Shown here one piece after another: positions 1-8,539 of a DNA stretch of 64,000 nucleotides. The notes under the pieces are model-generated. The model was not told where the DNA came from. It ran no database searches and saw nothing but the letters and a program-made list of their open reading frames with translations. How positions within the stretch are numbered: position 1 is the stretch's first letter; every line of letters begins with the position of its first letter. The position numbers were made by a program, and so were the translations under genes. Source of the stretch: Cupriavidus necator A5-1 (GTDB lineage: Bacteria > Pseudomonadota > Gammaproteobacteria > Burkholderiales > Burkholderiaceae); the NCBI RefSeq assembly GCF_000744095.1, contig NZ_JQLI01000001.1, positions 1,612,001 through 1,676,000 of the forward strand, in the 5' to 3' direction.

Positions 1-304
1 GGATGGTGTCGCCGTGGAAGGTGGGCTTGGGAAAAGCAATCTCTCCAAAGCCGAGGTTGCCCAGCGTGGTGCCCAGCGTGGTCTCGTACACCGTGATGCC
101 GGCCACCAGCGCCAGCAGGAACATGCTGTTGACCAGGCGCTGGCCGTAGAACGTATTCTTGCTGTATTCGGCGTCGATGTGCAGCGGTGCACAGTTGTAG
201 GTCATGGCCGAGAACAGGACGTTGTCGGTCTCGGTTACGGTGCGGCGAATGGCGTGCTCGATCACCATGCCGGGCTTGAATTCTTCGAAGTAAAGGCCTG
301 CCAT
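1..304 (-). CDS. MaoC family dehydratase (3' end outside window)
   Basis: The first 101 residues of a hot-dog-fold MaoC-like acyl-CoA hydratase are visible; the rest runs off the window. An AGGAG ribosome site lies just before the ATG at 304. The family's catalytic region normally reads G-D-x-N-P-x-H; here residues 36-42 read YNCAPLH, so His42 is kept but the Asp position is Asn37. It lies 26 bp after the CitE-type lyase gene and is probably cotranscribed with it. It is a paralogue of the MaoC gene at 1389-1859. Hydration of an enoyl-CoA such as mesaconyl- or itaconyl-CoA before lyase cleavage is an inference from this pairing. Confidence 0.85.
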   Translation of the reverse strand, partial: MAGLYFEEFKPGMVIEHAIRRTVTETDNVLFSAMTYNCAPLHIDAEYSKNTFYGQRLVNSMFLLALVAGITVYETTLGTTLGNLGFGEIAFPKPTFHGDTI

Positions 305-330
305 TTGTCTATCTCCTTGGGTAGTCGCAA

Positions 331-1221
331 TCAGTCGTTGAACGAGTGTGCGAGCTCGATAATTTCGCGCGCAGTCTTCACATGCGCGATGTCGATGTGC
401 TCGCCGTCATAAATGCACGAGGCACGGCCCTCGGCCTGGGCCTTTTCCAGCGCATCGATCATTCCCTGGTAGAAAGCCACTTCCTCCTCGGTGGGACTGT
501 AGGTTTTGTTGACGATCTCGACGTTGGAGGGGTGCAGCACCAGCTCGCCGCTCATGCCCAGCTGGCGGTCGTTGGCGGACGAGACCTTGAGCCCTTCTAG
601 GTCATGCACCTGCTGCCATACACCGCCGATGGGCAGCTTGCCCGCGGCGCGTGCGGCCATGACGATGCGCGACTTCAGGTACAGGGTCTCGCGCCCTTCG
701 AGCGACCAGACGGTCTTGAGGGCACGGGCCACGTCGGCGTTCTTGGCCGTGGCGCCGACGATGGCGGGCACGCGCTCGTGCTGGGCGATCTCGTAGGCGT
801 ATTGCAGCGAGCGGGCGGTCTCTAGCAGCGGAATCACCCGGGTGTGGCCCACCGGCACGCCGGCGCGATATTCAGCCTCGGCCAGCATGGACGAGACGGT
901 ATGAATGTCCTCGGGGCCGCAGGGCTTGGAAATCACAATGCCCTCGACCACCGGATTGACGATGGCCAGGATGTCTTCGTAGTCGTACAGGTGTGCGCTG
1001 CGATTGATGCGCACCCAGATGCGCTGTTTCTGGCCGGCCAGCCAGTCCAGCTTGGACTTGACGATCTCACGCGCCTCGACCTTCTGCGCCGGCGGCACGC
1101 TGTCCTCCAAATCCAGGATCAGCGCATCCGCTTTGGCTGCCACCGATTTCTCGATCCAGCCTGGCTTGTTGCCCGGCACGAACATCATGGATCGCATCGG
1201 TTTCATGGCACTTTTACTCAT
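331..1221 (-). CDS. HpcH/HpaI (CitE-type) CoA ester lyase
   Basis: A 296-residue protein of the citrate lyase beta-subunit family, full length for stand-alone CitE-like enzymes (malyl-, citramalyl- or beta-methylmalyl-CoA lyases). Family features seen are the N-terminal RSMMFVPGNKP segment (10-20), the acidic DLEDSVPP motif (37-44) that helps bind Mg2+, and RINR at 71-74. The ATG at 1221 follows an AGGAG site. MaoC-like genes lie on both sides, which suggests a hydratase-lyase sequence splitting a hydroxyacyl-CoA into two smaller acyl units. The true substrate cannot be read from sequence. Two operator-like elements lie upstream (1248-1261, 1327-1369). Confidence 0.88.
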   Translation of the reverse strand: MSKSAMKPMRSMMFVPGNKPGWIEKSVAAKADALILDLEDSVPPAQKVEAREIVKSKLDWLAGQKQRIWVRINRSAHLYDYEDILAIVNPVVEGIVISKPCGPEDIHTVSSMLAEAEYRAGVPVGHTRVIPLLETARSLQYAYEIAQHERVPAIVGATAKNADVARALKTVWSLEGRETLYLKSRIVMAARAAGKLPIGGVWQQVHDLEGLKVSSANDRQLGMSGELVLHPSNVEIVNKTYSPTEEEVAFYQGMIDALEKAQAEGRASCIYDGEHIDIAHVKTAREIIELAHSFND

Positions 1222-1247
1222 CCTCGTCTCCTGGTAATGATTACTGC

Positions 1248-1261
1248 CTTACAACCGTTAG
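1248..1261. promoter_or_regulatory. CTYAC-N4-GTTAG palindrome, copy 1
   Basis: The 14-mer CTTACAACCGTTAG is an interrupted inverted repeat 27 bp upstream of the lyase start. Near-identical sites occur at 11659, 14845 and 20245, all in front of genes of this metabolic region. Its size and symmetry fit a TetR-family operator; the TetR gene at 11755 is the natural candidate because it has its own copy. The binding is inferred. Confidence 0.6.
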
Positions 1262-1326
1262 ATGAACGGCGAAAAATTTTTTGGGAAATCCCGTGGCCTT
1301 GATGCTAGGTGGGCCAGGTGGTTTTA

Positions 1327-1369
1327 CTCAAGTAGTGACTGGCGAACCACCGATTCGCATTGCGCGAAT
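1327..1369. promoter_or_regulatory. 43-bp conserved element with three GCGAA/TTCGC half-sites, copy 1
   Basis: Half-sites lie at 1342-1346 (GCGAA), 1354-1358 (TTCGC) and 1364-1368 (GCGAA), spaced 7 and 5 bp apart. The whole 43-bp stretch recurs at 14950-14992 with about four differences and identical spacing. Three half-sites, two as a palindrome and one extra, resemble the layout known for IclR-family activators such as PcaU and PobR. No IclR gene is in the window, so the regulator is unknown. It lies between the second MaoC gene and the lyase, so it should serve the lyase promoter. Confidence 0.55.
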
Positions 1370-1388
1370 CGGCGATGCACGGACGGCT

Positions 1389-1859
1389 TCAGCCCGCCGG
1401 ATGGCGTCTCGGCAACCGTTGCAGGCAGCGAAACTTGGCCACCACCTCGTTGCGCTGGTTATAGGCGCGACGCTCCAGTTCGATCAGGCCGGCGTCGGGG
1501 CGCGCAGGGTCGTCGCGCTTGTCCAGCACCTCGCTTTCAACATGGATGGTGTCGCCGATGAAGACGGGCCGCGTGAAGCGCACGTCGCTGAAGGCAACGG
1601 TGCCTGACACCAGGCCTCGGGCCAGTCCGGCCGCACCGATCCCGCATGCCAGGCCCAGCAGAAGGATGCTGTTGACGGCACGCATGCCATATGGCGCGGC
1701 TTCGGCATACGCCTGGTCCACGTGCAATGGCTCCATGCCAAATGTCAGCGTGCTGAACAGAAGGCTATCGGCCTCCGAGATGGTCTTGCGGATGGCATGC
1801 CGGCCGGCGCTGCCAATGACAAAGTCCTCGAAATAGCGGCCGGTCGCGGCGTCGGGCAT
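1389..1859 (-). CDS. MaoC family dehydratase
   Basis: A 156-residue single hot-dog MaoC-like protein, related along its length to the partial gene at 1-304. The active-site segment reads FGMEPLH at residues 40-46: His46 is kept but the usual catalytic Asp is Gly41, so the chemistry may differ from classic R-specific enoyl-CoA hydratases. The ribosome site is weak (AAGGG before ATG at 1859). It lies downstream of the LysR gene and upstream of the lyase on the same strand, but the gap to the lyase holds two operator-like elements, so it may belong to a separate transcript. Confidence 0.82.
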   Translation of the reverse strand: MPDAATGRYFEDFVIGSAGRHAIRKTISEADSLLFSTLTFGMEPLHVDQAYAEAAPYGMRAVNSILLLGLACGIGAAGLARGLVSGTVAFSDVRFTRPVFIGDTIHVESEVLDKRDDPARPDAGLIELERRAYNQRNEVVAKFRCLQRLPRRHPAG

Positions 1860-2020
1860 GGGTGCGTTCCCTTGAAAGGCGGGACTTGCATGTGCGTGCC
1901 ACGACGCAGCGTCCCATTACGCTTCAAGGGTAATCAGCAGGCGGCGATGCGCCAAGTTGTGTTCCGCGACGCGGCGCTTCGCCAACCGCGATCCGGCATC
2001 AGGTGTGCCGGACGGCCGGC

Positions 2021-2956
2021 TCAGGATGACGCCGGCTCAGGCTGCTCGGTCAACTGGCGGATCAGCGCGCGGGTCGCCGCCGTGATCGCCTTGCCGCGGC
2101 GCGTGCCGATCCGCACGCTGCGGGTCGTCCATGGCTCGGGAATCCGCAGCACTGTCGAGCGCGTGCTGGCCTCTAGCGACACCATGCACTCAGGCAGGAT
2201 GGTCACGCCAAGGCCCGCCTCAACCAGGCTGCGCGCCGCCTCGGGACCATTGATCGTGAACTTGGGATGCACTACCTGGCCGATCTCGCGCGCGGCGCGG
2301 TTGACGTCGGACATCAGCGTGGTGTTCGGGTGCATGGCAATGAACGGCTCGCGGATCAGGTCGGCCAAGGCCACCTCGGGCTGCTCGCCAAGCGGGTGGC
2401 CATGCGGTACTAGCGCGACCAGGCGGTCGAGGCGATACGGGAGGCTGTCCAGCGGCTCATCGTCGATATCCGGGCTGACGATATACACCGTCAGGTCGAC
2501 ATCACCCGCCACCACCGAACGCACCAGGTTGGTATTGGCGTCCTGTTTCAGCTCCAGCTCGACCAGCGGGAAGTTGCGGGAGAACTCGCCGATCTCGCGC
2601 GCCAGGTACTGGATGATGACGGCACCCGTGGTGCCCACGGTGACGTGGCCACGAACGCCTTCGGAGAATTCGCCGAGTTCCCGGCGCATGTCCTCCAGGT
2701 TCTCGAACAGCAGGCGCAGATGGCGCGCCAGGACTTCGCCCGCCGCGCTCGGCGCCACGCCGCTGGGATTGCGCTCGAATAACTGCACGCCGGCAACGTC
2801 TTCCAGATCCTGGATGCGCTTGGTTGCCGCGGAGGCGGCAATGTTCTCGCGGATGGCGGCGCGCCGGATCTGGCGCTCTTCCACCACCGTCAGGAACAGC
2901 CGCAGGGTGAACAGGTCGACCCGCCGGGTCAGGCCATGCACGCTCAGCGTGCTCAT
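2021..2956 (-). CDS. LysR family transcriptional regulator
   Basis: A 311-residue LysR-type regulator: N-terminal winged helix-turn-helix with the typical ATKRIQDLEDVAGVQLFERN segment, then a periplasmic-binding-like effector domain. The ATG at 2956 is chosen because GAAGGAGA lies just upstream; longer upstream reading lacks a ribosome site. It precedes the MaoC/lyase genes on the same strand and probably controls them or the divergent genes. The effector is unknown. Confidence 0.9.
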   Translation of the reverse strand: MSTLSVHGLTRRVDLFTLRLFLTVVEERQIRRAAIRENIAASAATKRIQDLEDVAGVQLFERNPSGVAPSAAGEVLARHLRLLFENLEDMRRELGEFSEGVRGHVTVGTTGAVIIQYLAREIGEFSRNFPLVELELKQDANTNLVRSVVAGDVDLTVYIVSPDIDDEPLDSLPYRLDRLVALVPHGHPLGEQPEVALADLIREPFIAMHPNTTLMSDVNRAAREIGQVVHPKFTINGPEAARSLVEAGLGVTILPECMVSLEASTRSTVLRIPEPWTTRSVRIGTRRGKAITAATRALIRQLTEQPEPASS

Positions 2957-3070
2957 GGTGTCTCCTTCAGTGCTGGAACCGGTCTGTCGCCGGGTCAGGC
3001 GTCGCGAGCATGCTGCATGGCAGCATTGCGCTACGTGCGCCGCGAACCGCACCGCGAGTATACCGTCATG

Positions 3071-3705
3071 TCAGGCGGACCTGCACGGCTGCCGCGGCCA
3101 GGCGCGTGCCGCTCGGTCCGCGCCAACGCCGCCGCTGACATGCAAGGCAGAGACTTCCTGCAGGTCCAGGTCGTGCTCCAGATGACGCAGCAGTTCGTCG
3201 CTGAGCTGTCCGGCGCCATGCATCTTCAGGAGTTCGGCCCTGGCGGCGGCAAGCCCGGCCAGGACCACCGTAAAGTGGGCCGGTCGTTCCTCATCGGGAA
3301 AGACGCTGTCCTTGAAGCGCTCGGTCAACTGCGCCCGGTAGTTGTACTGCTCCCACAGGCGCGGGTGCAGCAGGTTGCCGTTGGCGTCGAATACCAGCGG
3401 GCGGATGGCTTCCAATTGGACCTTCTCCAGCCGGGCCCATGTCTGGGGTTCGGTCAGCTTAGCGACGCTCCCCTCCTGCATCTTGCGGACGTCGAACAAG
3501 CCGATCATCGGGACGATGGTCGCGCCCTGGACCAGCACCGTCACCAGGATGACGCCGAACGCCGCCACCAGGATCACATCCCTGCCCGGCATCGCCTCCG
3601 GTAGTGCCAATGCAATGGCAAGCGTCACCACGCCGCGCATCCCCGCCCAGCTCACGATCGTTGCCAAGCGCCAGTCCGGCCGCGCCTGGCGCCTGTGCAA
3701 CGCGG
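3071..3705 (-). pseudogene. C-terminal remnant of a CPA1-type Na+/H+ antiporter
   Basis: The reading frame codes for only the last ~210 residues of a NhaP-like sodium/proton antiporter. It begins inside the transmembrane core at the WAGMRGVVTLAIALALP segment, typical of the family, then gives the last membrane helices and the cytoplasmic tail. The normal protein is over 500 residues. The missing front ends around 3705, right where the region preceding the PrpD-like gene begins, so a deletion or insertion removed the 5' part. It is not expected to function. Confidence 0.75.
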
Positions 3706-3843
3706 CATCCGCTCATTGTACGGAACCGGAGCCCGCCTCGGATTGACACGCCCAATGCTTGCGAGGAATCTGCCCAGCAAGCCAGTGCATGTCGCCATCG
3801 AACGGGCGATGCATCAACGACACCTTCTCCACGGGACGCTTCT

Positions 3844-5256
3844 GTGACTACCACCCAACCCGATTCCAGTTCGCCGGCCAACTGCCCGCCCCTCGAGCAG
3901 GCAGTGGTTCGCCTGATCCAGAACCTGACCTTCGACCAGCTCGACGCGCCGGCGCATGCCGGGGTGAGCCGGCTCATGCGCGACCAGCTTGCCCTGCAGA
4001 TCGGCACTTCGCAGATGCCCTGGTCGCACCAGGTACTGGCGTTCGCCACCGCCCAGCAACGCCCCGGCCGCAGCCGCGTAGCCGCAAGCACAGCCACCAT
4101 GAGCGCCGCGGACGCCGCCTTCGTCAATGGCGCCTATGGCCATGGCTTCGAGTACGACGATGCGCACGGAGCCAGCGCCAGCCATCCCGGCAGCTGCGTG
4201 ATTCCCGCGGCGCTCGCGATCGGCGAGGAACTGGGCTCGACCCTGGAGGAGGTCATTACCGCGATCGTGACCGGCTACGAGGTCTACACCCGGATCGGCG
4301 TGCTGGCGGCACCGGACCTGCTCAAGCGCGGCTATCACCCGCACGCCGTGCTGTCCAGCTTCGGCGCCGCGGCGGTTTCGGCGAAACTGCGCAAGTTCGA
4401 TGCGGAAACCACCCTGCACGCGCTCTCCATCGCGCTGAGCCATGCGGCCGGCACCACCGAGTACACCTCCACCGGCGGCTCGGTCAAGCGCGTGCACGCC
4501 GGCATTGGCACGCGCAGCGGCATGGTCTCCGCGGACATGGCGCAGGCCGGCATCACCGGGCCGCGCGCCTTCCTGAGCGGCAGCAAGGGCTTCTTCCGCA
4601 CCTTCCTGCAGCGTGGCCCTGGCGATCGGGCCGAGGAACGGTTCCGCCTCGACCAGCCGTTCGAGATCGGCACGGTCTGGCTCAAGGCGTACTGCGCCTG
4701 CTATTGCACCCATGCATACATCGACGCGCTCCGCCCGTTCGCCGGTCGCCGCGCCGACATCGCCGATATCCAGGCCCGCATCCACCCCGCCTTCAACGTG
4801 GTGGTCGGCACCGCCAATGCCAACGCGTACGAGCCGAAGAACATCGAGCACGTCCAGTTCAGCCTGCCGACGCAGATGGCATTCGCCGTGCTCGGCATGG
4901 GCAATGGCTACAAGGTGCACCGCGGCTACCTGGACGGCAAGCTCGACATGGGCCCCGTGAAGGAAGTGGCGCGCGGCATCGGCATTACCGAGGCGCCGGA
5001 ACTCGAGCAGCGCTACCCGGGCAAGTTCGTCGCCGATGTCACCGTGACCTTCCTCGATGGCACGTCCGAGCATGTGTTCGTAGAAGACCCTATCGGCTCC
5101 CTGGCGAACCCCATGTCGGAAACCGAGCAGGACGCGAAGTTCATGGAGCTGACAGCGGACTTGCTTGGCGAAGACCGGGCGCAAACGCTGCTGGCTACGC
5201 TCAGGAAGATGGATCCGTGCATCAAGGCCGCGGACCTGATGGCCTTGACGCATTAA
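3844..5256 (+). CDS. MmgE/PrpD family protein
   Basis: A 470-residue member of the MmgE/PrpD family, which includes 2-methylcitrate dehydratase, cis-aconitate decarboxylase and many enzymes of unknown substrate. The GTG at 3844 is the most likely start because homology begins just after it and the upstream frame is low-complexity; the ribosome site is weak. The conserved core is present, including NGAYGHGFEYDDAH and PHAVLSSFGAAA. It is followed by a nitroreductase gene after 58 bp, probably as one transcript. Its substrate is probably a carboxylic acid but is not determined. Confidence 0.85.
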   Translation: MTTTQPDSSSPANCPPLEQAVVRLIQNLTFDQLDAPAHAGVSRLMRDQLALQIGTSQMPWSHQVLAFATAQQRPGRSRVAASTATMSAADAAFVNGAYGHGFEYDDAHGASASHPGSCVIPAALAIGEELGSTLEEVITAIVTGYEVYTRIGVLAAPDLLKRGYHPHAVLSSFGAAAVSAKLRKFDAETTLHALSIALSHAAGTTEYTSTGGSVKRVHAGIGTRSGMVSADMAQAGITGPRAFLSGSKGFFRTFLQRGPGDRAEERFRLDQPFEIGTVWLKAYCACYCTHAYIDALRPFAGRRADIADIQARIHPAFNVVVGTANANAYEPKNIEHVQFSLPTQMAFAVLGMGNGYKVHRGYLDGKLDMGPVKEVARGIGITEAPELEQRYPGKFVADVTVTFLDGTSEHVFVEDPIGSLANPMSETEQDAKFMELTADLLGEDRAQTLLATLRKMDPCIKAADLMALTH

Positions 5257-5320
5257 GCAGGAAGCGCCGACTCGACCAAGAGTGTCCCGGGTCGGCCGTT
5301 CACGATTGTAGGAGATGGCA

Positions 5321-6022
5321 ATGCAGCAGCACCCCGTCGACAACCCCTGCGGGAGCGACGTCGACACCCTCACAAGACTGATGTCCGAGCGCTACACGTG
5401 CCGGGCATACCTGGACAGAGCCGTGCCGGACGCGGTGATCCGAAGCATCGTCAACGTTGCCAAGAAGAGCGCTTCCTGGTGCAACGTGCAGCCCTGGCAC
5501 CTGGTCATCGGCTCGCAGGCGACCACGGAGCAGTTTCGCAGCGCACTGGTCGAGCACGCCGCCAGTTCACCCGAGGTGGATTCGGACCTGCCCTTCCCTG
5601 AGGAATATCGCGGCGTCCACGCGCAGCGCAGGCAGGAAACCGGTTACCGACTCTATGAAGCGCTTGGCATCGAGCGCCACGACCGGGAGCGCCGCGCCAG
5701 CCAGGGCTTCGAAAATTTCAGGTTGTTCGGGGCGCCGCATGTGGCCATCGTTACGATGGCTGCGGACCTGGGGCCGTACGCGGCAGTCGATTGCGGCGGG
5801 TTTATCGCTTCCTTCCTGCTGGCCGCGCACGCGCATGGTGTTGCCACGACGCCCCAGGGGGCGCTGGCACGGCATGCCAGGTTCGTCCGCTCGCACTTTG
5901 GCATCGGCGACGACCGCAAGATGATCTGCGCCATTTCGTTTGGCTACGCGGATCCCGATCATGCGGCGAACAGCTTCAGGACGAGTCGGGCGCCTGATGA
6001 AGAGATCATGCGACTGGTGTAG
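5321..6022 (+). CDS. nitroreductase family protein
   Basis: A 233-residue flavin-dependent nitroreductase-like protein. The SERYTCRAYLDRAVP segment near the N-terminus and KKSASWCNVQPW are the usual FMN-binding elements. Two ATGs lie six bases apart (5315 and 5321); the second is preferred because GGAG at 5311-5314 is correctly spaced only from it. It probably reduces a quinone, nitro or enone compound with NAD(P)H. Its place after a PrpD-like gene suggests a shared catabolic role, but this is inference. Confidence 0.85.
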   Translation: MQQHPVDNPCGSDVDTLTRLMSERYTCRAYLDRAVPDAVIRSIVNVAKKSASWCNVQPWHLVIGSQATTEQFRSALVEHAASSPEVDSDLPFPEEYRGVHAQRRQETGYRLYEALGIERHDRERRASQGFENFRLFGAPHVAIVTMAADLGPYAAVDCGGFIASFLLAAHAHGVATTPQGALARHARFVRSHFGIGDDRKMICAISFGYADPDHAANSFRTSRAPDEEIMRLV

Positions 6023-6103
6023 CCACCGGCGTTTTCGTAATAAAGCAAGTGCGCCGACCCTGGGTCGGCTCGCTCTTCTTGTCGGATACTTATCGGCCGG
6101 CTT

Positions 6104-7087
6104 TTAGCTGGCCTTGGCCTTGGCCTCCGTCAGGGCAACCAGCTTCTTCCAACGTTCCAGTTCAGCCGGCGCACTGGCGCGCACCGCAGCGGCATCCGCG
6201 ATATCGACCTCCAGGCCCTGCCCGATGCAGTAAGACTTGAAAGCGGGCGTCGCAGCCGCCGCAGTCATGGCCTTGGACAGTTGCGTGACGATGGCAGGCG
6301 GCGTGCCCCGCGGCGCCATAACCCAGATCGGCGAAATGAGCTCATAGCCCTTCAGCCCGGCCTCGTCCATCGTCACGACCCCCGGGAGCTGGCTCGAGCG
6401 CTGCAGGCTGGTGACAGCAAGCACACGCAAGCGTCCCGCCTTGACCAGGACCAGCGACGAAGCCACGCCCCCGAAACCGACGTCGACCTGGCCGCTCGCC
6501 GTATCAACCGCGACCTGCGCCGGCCCCTTGTAAGGGACGTGGGTCATTTCGATGCCCGCCATGCTGCTCATCAGCGCTGCCGCCATGTGCGACGTGGTGC
6601 CATTCCCGGAGGATCCGAACGACACGCTCCCGGGCTTGCGCTTCGCCGCCGCGATCACGTCCTGGACGGTGCGAAACCGGGAACTGGCCGCCGTGGTCAG
6701 CAGCAGCGCCGACATGCCCAGCCGGGCGACCGGTTCGAAGTCCCTGACCGCATCGTATGGCGTCTTCTCGACCCACTGGTTCGAATAGTGCGCGGCGTAC
6801 GTGCACAGCAGCGTGTAGCCGTCCGGTGCCGCCTTGGCCACGAAATCCGTGCCGATGATCCCGCTCGCGCCAAGGCGGTTCTCCACGACGAACGCAGAGC
6901 CCAGGGCCTTCGTCAGCTCGGCGCTCATATAGCGCGCGACGACATCGCTGCCCGAACCAGGGCTGACGGGAACGATGATGCGCACCGGGTGGGAGGGATA
7001 GGCCTGGGCGAGCACCGAAGCGGGGAACGATGCCGGCATAGCAGCTAGCGCCGGCAGCGACTGCAGGAAGGTGCGGCGCTTCATCAT
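6104..7087 (-). CDS. Bug/TctC family tripartite tricarboxylate receptor
   Basis: A 327-residue periplasmic binding protein of the Bug family. The N-terminus is a signal peptide starting MMKRRTFLQS. Family motifs are YPSHPVRIIVPVSPGSGSD and the HVPYKG loop near the middle. The ATG at 7087 overlaps the stop of the upstream CoA-transferase gene (ATGA), implying translational coupling. No TctA/TctB permease genes are present, so it must work with a distant permease or act as a sensor. It is very similar to the receptor at 12477-13442, which also follows a CaiB gene. Confidence 0.92.
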   Translation of the reverse strand: MMKRRTFLQSLPALAAMPASFPASVLAQAYPSHPVRIIVPVSPGSGSDVVARYMSAELTKALGSAFVVENRLGASGIIGTDFVAKAAPDGYTLLCTYAAHYSNQWVEKTPYDAVRDFEPVARLGMSALLLTTAASSRFRTVQDVIAAAKRKPGSVSFGSSGNGTTSHMAAALMSSMAGIEMTHVPYKGPAQVAVDTASGQVDVGFGGVASSLVLVKAGRLRVLAVTSLQRSSQLPGVVTMDEAGLKGYELISPIWVMAPRGTPPAIVTQLSKAMTAAAATPAFKSYCIGQGLEVDIADAAAVRASAPAELERWKKLVALTEAKAKAS

Positions 7088-8241
7088 TGCGTTGCTCCAT
7101 TCTGGATGCGGCTGGCGGCCGCGAGGTTGTCGAGCTCCTCCCTGGACAGCCATTCGGCCAGTGCCAGGGCGGCATTCTCCGAGGTGGCCGCGGCCGGGGG
7201 AAGCGGATCGGCGGCGCGCGTACGCGAAAAGCGCGGCGCCGGGCGCGGCTGCATCACGCCATCCACCTCGACAAAGGTGCCGCGCGCCTTCAGGTGCGGA
7301 TGTTCAAAGGCCTCTTCCTGGTCGAGCACGGGCGCAAAGCACACGTCGCTGCCTTCGAGCAGCTCCGTCCACTGCGCACGGGTCCGCGTCTTGAACTGCG
7401 CAGCAAACACGCGGCGAGCGGCCGGCCAGTCGGCACGGTCTGCCTGCTTACCCAGCGCGGACGGATCCAGCTCTAGTCGTTCGAGCAGCTGCTGGTAGAA
7501 CTTGGGCTCGATCGGGCCGATCGATATGTACTGGCCATCGGCGCATTCGTAGACATCGTAGAAAGGCGCGCCCGAATCCAGCAGGTTGGTGCCTCGCTCC
7601 GATCCGGTCAGGCCGGCCGCGCGCAGCCCGGTATGTACAGTCAGCAGCGACGCCACGCCATCGACGATTGCCGCGTCGACGACCTGACCCTTGCCGGAGG
7701 TACGTGCTTCCAGGATGGCGCTCACGATGCCGAGTGCGGCATAGACCGAGCCGCCGGCATAGTCGCCGACGACATTGAGCGGTACCGTCGGCGGCTCGCC
7801 CTCACGCCCGATCGCATTAAGCAGTCCGGTGATCGCGATGTAGTTGATATCGTGCCCCGCCGTCTGGGCCAGCGGGCCATCCTGGCCCCAGCCCGTCAGC
7901 CGGCCGTACACCAGTCTCGGATTGCGCGCGAGGCACGCATCAGGCCCCAGTCCGAGCCGCTCGGTGACACCGGGGCGGAATCCCTCGATCAGCGCGTCCG
8001 CCTTGTCGATCAGCGTGCGAACCAGTTCCAGCTCAGCCGGATCCTTCAAATCGACCTGGATCGACTTTCGGTTGCGCAACACCAGATCAAACTGCAGCGG
8101 CCGTGACAGGCCCAGCCCCGATGGCTCTTTCCGGTCGACGCGGATGATCGTCGCGCCGAGGTCTGCAAGCAACATGGCGCAAAAGGGAGCCGGCCCGATG
8201 CCTGCCAGCTCCACGATGCGCACTCCAGCAAGTGGTCCCAC
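7084..8241 (-). CDS. CaiB/BaiF family protein, probable alpha-methylacyl-CoA racemase
   Basis: A 385-residue class III CoA-transferase-fold protein. The start GPLAGVRIVELAGIGPAPF and the segment GRLTGWGQDGPLAQTAGHD are hallmarks of alpha-methylacyl-CoA racemases, which invert the 2-methyl centre of branched acyl-CoAs; the NVVGDYAGG motif carries the conserved Asp. The GTG at 8241 is chosen because CAGGAGA lies just upstream. It is coupled to the downstream Bug receptor gene by a 4-bp overlap, tying acyl-CoA epimerisation to solute capture. A true CoA-transferase function is less likely but possible. Confidence 0.85.
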   Translation of the reverse strand: MGPLAGVRIVELAGIGPAPFCAMLLADLGATIIRVDRKEPSGLGLSRPLQFDLVLRNRKSIQVDLKDPAELELVRTLIDKADALIEGFRPGVTERLGLGPDACLARNPRLVYGRLTGWGQDGPLAQTAGHDINYIAITGLLNAIGREGEPPTVPLNVVGDYAGGSVYAALGIVSAILEARTSGKGQVVDAAIVDGVASLLTVHTGLRAAGLTGSERGTNLLDSGAPFYDVYECADGQYISIGPIEPKFYQQLLERLELDPSALGKQADRADWPAARRVFAAQFKTRTRAQWTELLEGSDVCFAPVLDQEEAFEHPHLKARGTFVEVDGVMQPRPAPRFSRTRAADPLPPAAATSENAALALAEWLSREELDNLAAASRIQNGATQ

Positions 8242-8418
8242 GATTGTCTCCTGATAGCTATGCCCAGTGTCCGCGCGCCTGCAATCGGCGCAAGAGCGGT
8301 CCACGCTGCCGGGGGTTCGATCCGCCTGACTCAGGCTCGCCAGCGTCCCCCCTCGCGTACTTCCGCCACCTACCGATCGTGCGCGCCCTCCCCCCAGAAC
8401 TCAACTCGCCAGCCCATG

Positions 8419-8473
8419 CCGTTCCGTGCTTTGAGAGGCTGGACCCTGCGCCTGCTCTCAAAGCACGGAACGG
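8419..8473. repeat. 19-bp perfect inverted repeat (REP-like family)
   Basis: Arms at 8419-8437 and 8455-8473 pair perfectly around a 17-bp loop. The core CCGTGCTTTG/CAAAGCACGG recurs as CCGTACTTTG/CAAAGTACGG at other intergenic positions (20.15, 23.73, 25.09, 28.19 and 32.03 kb). No T-run follows, so an intrinsic terminator is unlikely. It lies in the divergent spacer between the racemase gene and the next Bug gene. Confidence 0.7.
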
Positions 8474-8539
8474 TGCACCGGCGCCGATTGCCCAGCCCAC
8501 CGGCCGCGCCTATCTTCGAGGCATAAGAGAGGAGATATT

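Noticed and set aside
14..412. Plus-strand open frame at the window start
   Set aside because: It is the antisense shadow of the MaoC gene, which has a ribosome site and family motifs on the minus strand.
1722..3185. 487-codon plus-strand open frame
   Set aside because: It runs antisense to the MaoC and LysR genes, is rich in Arg/Ser and has no family features; typical of GC-rich shadow frames.
3814..5373. 519-codon minus-strand open frame
   Set aside because: Antisense to the PrpD-like gene; composition is typical of shadow translation.
8419..8473. Inverted repeat as an intrinsic terminator
   Set aside because: No T-run on either strand, it lies between divergent genes, and the core recurs elsewhere, so a REP-like repeat fits better.
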